NCBI GenBank assembly: GCA_034359265.1
Contig: CP136891.1
Location: forward strand, 40,416,001-40,480,000
Length of the DNA stretch: 64,000 bases
Source: Canna indica
Lineage: Eukaryota > Streptophyta > Magnoliopsida > Zingiberales > Cannaceae
Direction of reading: 5' to 3'
In this document: one piece after another, positions 61,393 through 64,000 of the stretch
How positions within the stretch are numbered: the stretch's first letter is position 1
How the letters are laid out: every line of letters starts with the position of its first letter
Program-made: the position numbers and the translations under genes
The notes under the pieces: model-generated
Seen by the model: the letters and a program-made list of their open reading frames with translations, nothing else
Database searches by the model: none
What the model was told of the DNA's origin: nothing

Positions 61393-61727
61393 GGTTGACC
61401 GATCGGTCGACCCAACCTGGGCTGGAAATTTCTTATTTGGATCTTCTCGTTGCACGCTTTGTTTCCGGGTTCCACCCTTCAGCGTGCTTCAACTTGGAAA
61501 GCTTTTCATATGTTCTTTCGATTCGTCCAAGACGTCTTTGGTGCACACATCGAACTCTTGTGAGTCGTCGTATCGAGACCGATGTCGCAAAACGTGAATC
61601 TAACTTTTCTATTTTATCGAACCTGCGACCTTCATGCTTCAAGAACTCAGTTAGATAGATTTGGTTTATTATCATCAAAATAATCATGAAGAGAATAGAG
61701 CATGAAGGAAAAAACCTTCGTCCAACT

Positions 61728-62478
61728 ATCCCCTCCTTTTTGATGATGACAAACCATTGACGATAGAGAACAACAAAAATTCTATATGTAATGTATTAGT
61801 CAATTAGTGTGAATCATGAGTTTATAAGTGCATATTTGAGAGGATTAAAAGATGACAAATACAAGCATATTATATTTAGTGCTCCCCCTATCAATATGCA
61901 TATATTTAACTCTTGTCCTATCATTATGCCTAATCTGAAGCATGTTAACTCGTAATGATAAAACATGCTAACTCTCCCCCTTTTGTCATCGATCAAAAAG
62001 AATAAAAAATATTTAAAAAGAAATGAGTCACTCATGACAAGTCATATGATTGAGTGCAACATCATGCAATCCTCACATACATAATTCAGTGCAACAATAA
62101 TAAGTTCAACATGGCCACATAAACTTAAAAGCAAGCAGTCTCAAATACAAATACAAAGTAGTCTGAGCAAAGTATTGTGTTAATACAAGTCCATGGAGTG
62201 AATGACATCATGCAACAGTGGGACTAATCATCCTCAGGTAGTGGAGGTGGCAGATGCGTCTGATAGTATTGTCACATTTCATCCACCCGACCATACATCT
62301 CATCAAGACAACGATCGTACTCATCAACTCTCTGATCGTACTGATCGATGCGTTAACCGTACTCATCCGTGCGATGACTATACTCATTGACTATCTGACC
62401 ATACTGATCGATGTGACGACCATACTCATCTAGATGCCTTGTCGTAACGCCGTTCCATTCCAATTGGTCCATATGAAA
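61728..62478 (-). other. 3' internal non-coding part of an LTR element
   Basis: It starts with the purine tract next to the LTR and is AT-rich. At 62280-62450 short ATACTCATCNNNNCGATG-like repeats encode no recognised protein. Confidence 0.5.
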
Positions 62479-63448
62479 CTAAGCAAATTGATGCTCCAAA
62501 TCTCCCAAATGCTCAATGTGAGTACCAGCTGATGAGCTTCCACCAGCATCTGCCTCATCCCTGTCCTCATCATGATCGTTGTGTTCTGCAGATTTCCCCC
62601 GCACCCTTTTACCGTGCTGCTTTTCAAGCATTTTCATACGGTTTAGGGTATAGGAGTCTATCGCTTTAGACACATATTCTATCTCAAATTTGGACTTGTT
62701 TACCCCAGCAGCATAGATGAAGTGAGAGATTAATGTGGCATAGTGTAGGACTTGTTTTTTTGAAGCATGGACATCCGCTATGTAGCGATGTATAAGATCA
62801 GGAACATTTATAGGCCTGCGGGTTGTAACATAGAAGAGCACTCTGGTGCTTGTGCCGGTTACCTCGTCATAATGTCCTACCCTAGGAAGTATATTATAGG
62901 CAATGATAAGATGCATAGTCCTAGCAGTAGTCATAATTAAGATGCATAATCCTAGCAGTAGTCATAAGATGCACAACCTTAGAGCTAGGAAAATCCTCAT
63001 GAAAGTGATGTGTGGACATGTTATACACTAATCTTTCTACCAGAAGGAACCCAAATGCATCCCTAATGGCTATTTCAGTGATGACTATGGATTTACCTAG
63101 GATTTCAGACCTAAGGACTAGTGACTCGCCTAGTCTAGCCTTATCTATCATGAGGTTAGAGAAGAATGCCTTTATTTATATGGGACACACTGGTACTTGT
63201 CTCCCTATATACTCTACCCATCCTAGGGCTGCAAGTCTACTTCTAATGTCATACTTTTCTAGGTCTCCTAAGTTAACTGGACGAGTCTGTAAGATGACTC
63301 TCTCTACAAACCTAGGGGCTTGAATCTTGCCTATGGAGGTTAGGAGATTATTGAGCAAACTTGGAAGAATTGTCTTGGATGCCATCTGCAAGACAACTAG
63401 GATAATATGCATATAATTAGCTTTGATGAGTAATGTATGCTCCTGCAA
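62479..63448 (-). pseudogene. Putative plant transposon protein (PF20167-like), frameshifted
   Basis: Minus-strand frame 63448-63176 reads APRFVERVILQTRPVNLGDL and ALGWVEYI. Frame 63151-62921 carries IAIRDAFGFLLVERLVYNM and ends early. Frame 62934-62479 carries MHLIIAYNILPRVGHYDEVT, PINVPDLIHRYIAD and YATLISHFIYAAGV, then an acidic His/Asp-rich tail. The order and spacing resemble the plant family named 'putative plant transposon protein'. A 31-bp tandem duplication at 62908-62968 causes one frame change. The gene lies upstream of the purine tract and 3' LTR, in the same sense as that element. Confidence 0.62.
62908..62968. repeat. 31-bp tandem duplication
   Basis: Two adjacent units (62908-62938 and 62939-62968) with AAGATGCATAGTCCTAGCAG, differing at a few bases. 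Thirty-one is not a multiple of three, so it breaks the minus-strand gene. Confidence 0.9.
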
Positions 63449-64000
63449 AGAGAAGGGACACTTTTAAGATCAACATGAATTTTTAGAAGACTCTTTTTCC
63501 TATGCTTCTTTTTGAGAGAAAAACATTTTAATTTTAATATTAAATATCAATGTATGAGTCCAATAAATGCAAATAAAAAATAAAAAATAAAACTATCACA
63601 AACGAAAGGAAAATCAACAAGGAGCTAAAAATGAAACCACAAATGTAAATCATTTTATTTTAAAAACACCTTTTTAGAACACTCTTTTGTTTTGGCATTT
63701 TTCCTTCTACTCCCCCTTTTTTTAAAAAAAAAATTGGCAAAATGGAAATGAGAAATTTGAATCATCATGAAGATCCCTTTTAACAATAACAACAAAAAAA
63801 AAAGTAAGAAAAAAAAAGAGATTTCATGATGAGAAAACTTTTAAACATACAAATTAAAGACACAAGAAATTAATTTGATTTTTTTTTCTAGAACTTGTTT
63901 TGAACCAAAAATATCGAGGAAAAACACCATGCATATGGTAGAGAACCATGAACTATGATTTTTATGAGTAAATTTAGACGTAGAGATGAAGGATCTACTC
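63449..64000. other. AT-rich element interior at the window edge
   Basis: No gene was recognised. Poly-A and poly-T runs are frequent. It probably belongs to the same minus-strand LTR element. Confidence 0.4.

Larger units (their letters stand above)
49846..61727 (-). mobile_element. LTR, right inverted arm, split by a CACTA
   Basis: The LTR pieces are 49846-50474 and 61029-61727 (about 1.3 kb together). The outer edge reads CCTTCGTCCAACTA. On the minus strand a purine tract (AAAAAGGAGGGGA) adjoins it at 61728, so it is the 3' LTR of an element extending left to right into the window end in minus orientation. The CACTA 50475-61028 is inserted within it. Confidence 0.8.

Overview
The window looks like nuclear DNA of a flowering plant, most likely a monocot with a large, repeat-rich genome. 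The evidence is spliced plant-specific genes (Dof and TGA-class bZIP factors, a STICHEL-like fragment and a PPR fragment), long stretches of nested CACTA (En/Spm) transposons and Ty1-copia-type LTR elements, and no operon-like organisation. The bZIP resembles the LIGULELESS2/TGA9-10 branch. The species cannot be named from sequence alone. No rRNA, tRNA or CRISPR was recognised.

Left part (1-30599). This is a stack of transposons inserted in transposons. A 21.8 kb composite CACTA (529-22368, target duplication ATA) contains a younger CACTA (1303-5783, duplication ATT), a damaged LTR element (6738-11448), a gag-only copia element (12446-18114, duplication TGAAC) and a solo LTR (20038-21790, duplication TATAG). 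The composite sits in the end region of another CACTA, which also holds two more copies (22429-26857 and 26979-30428, the latter with duplication TGA). Right termini of two further enclosing CACTAs lie at 30494 and 30599. Every transposase gene is broken or deleted. Several copies keep a long foldback in the leader.

Middle (30600-35822). This is the only stretch that looks mainly like host sequence. It holds one apparently intact gene, a Dof zinc-finger transcription factor (exons 32462-32509 and 33062-33934) whose intron appears to use a GC donor. A GC-rich block open on both strands lies upstream.

Right part (35587-64000). CACTA 36119-40226 (duplication TCG) is followed by nested copia-type LTRs and gag remnants (41990-47066). 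A head-to-head pair of LTRs follows, with one arm split by a 10.55 kb CACTA with a different terminal sequence (50475-61028, duplication TCA). That element carries no transposase. It carries fragments of at least three host genes: a STICHEL-like gene, a nearly complete but frameshifted and 3'-truncated TGA/LG2-like bZIP gene with its introns, and the start of a PPR gene. This gene-capturing CACTA is the most notable object in the window. The far right is the internal part of an LTR element encoding a protein that resembles the 'putative plant transposon protein' family.
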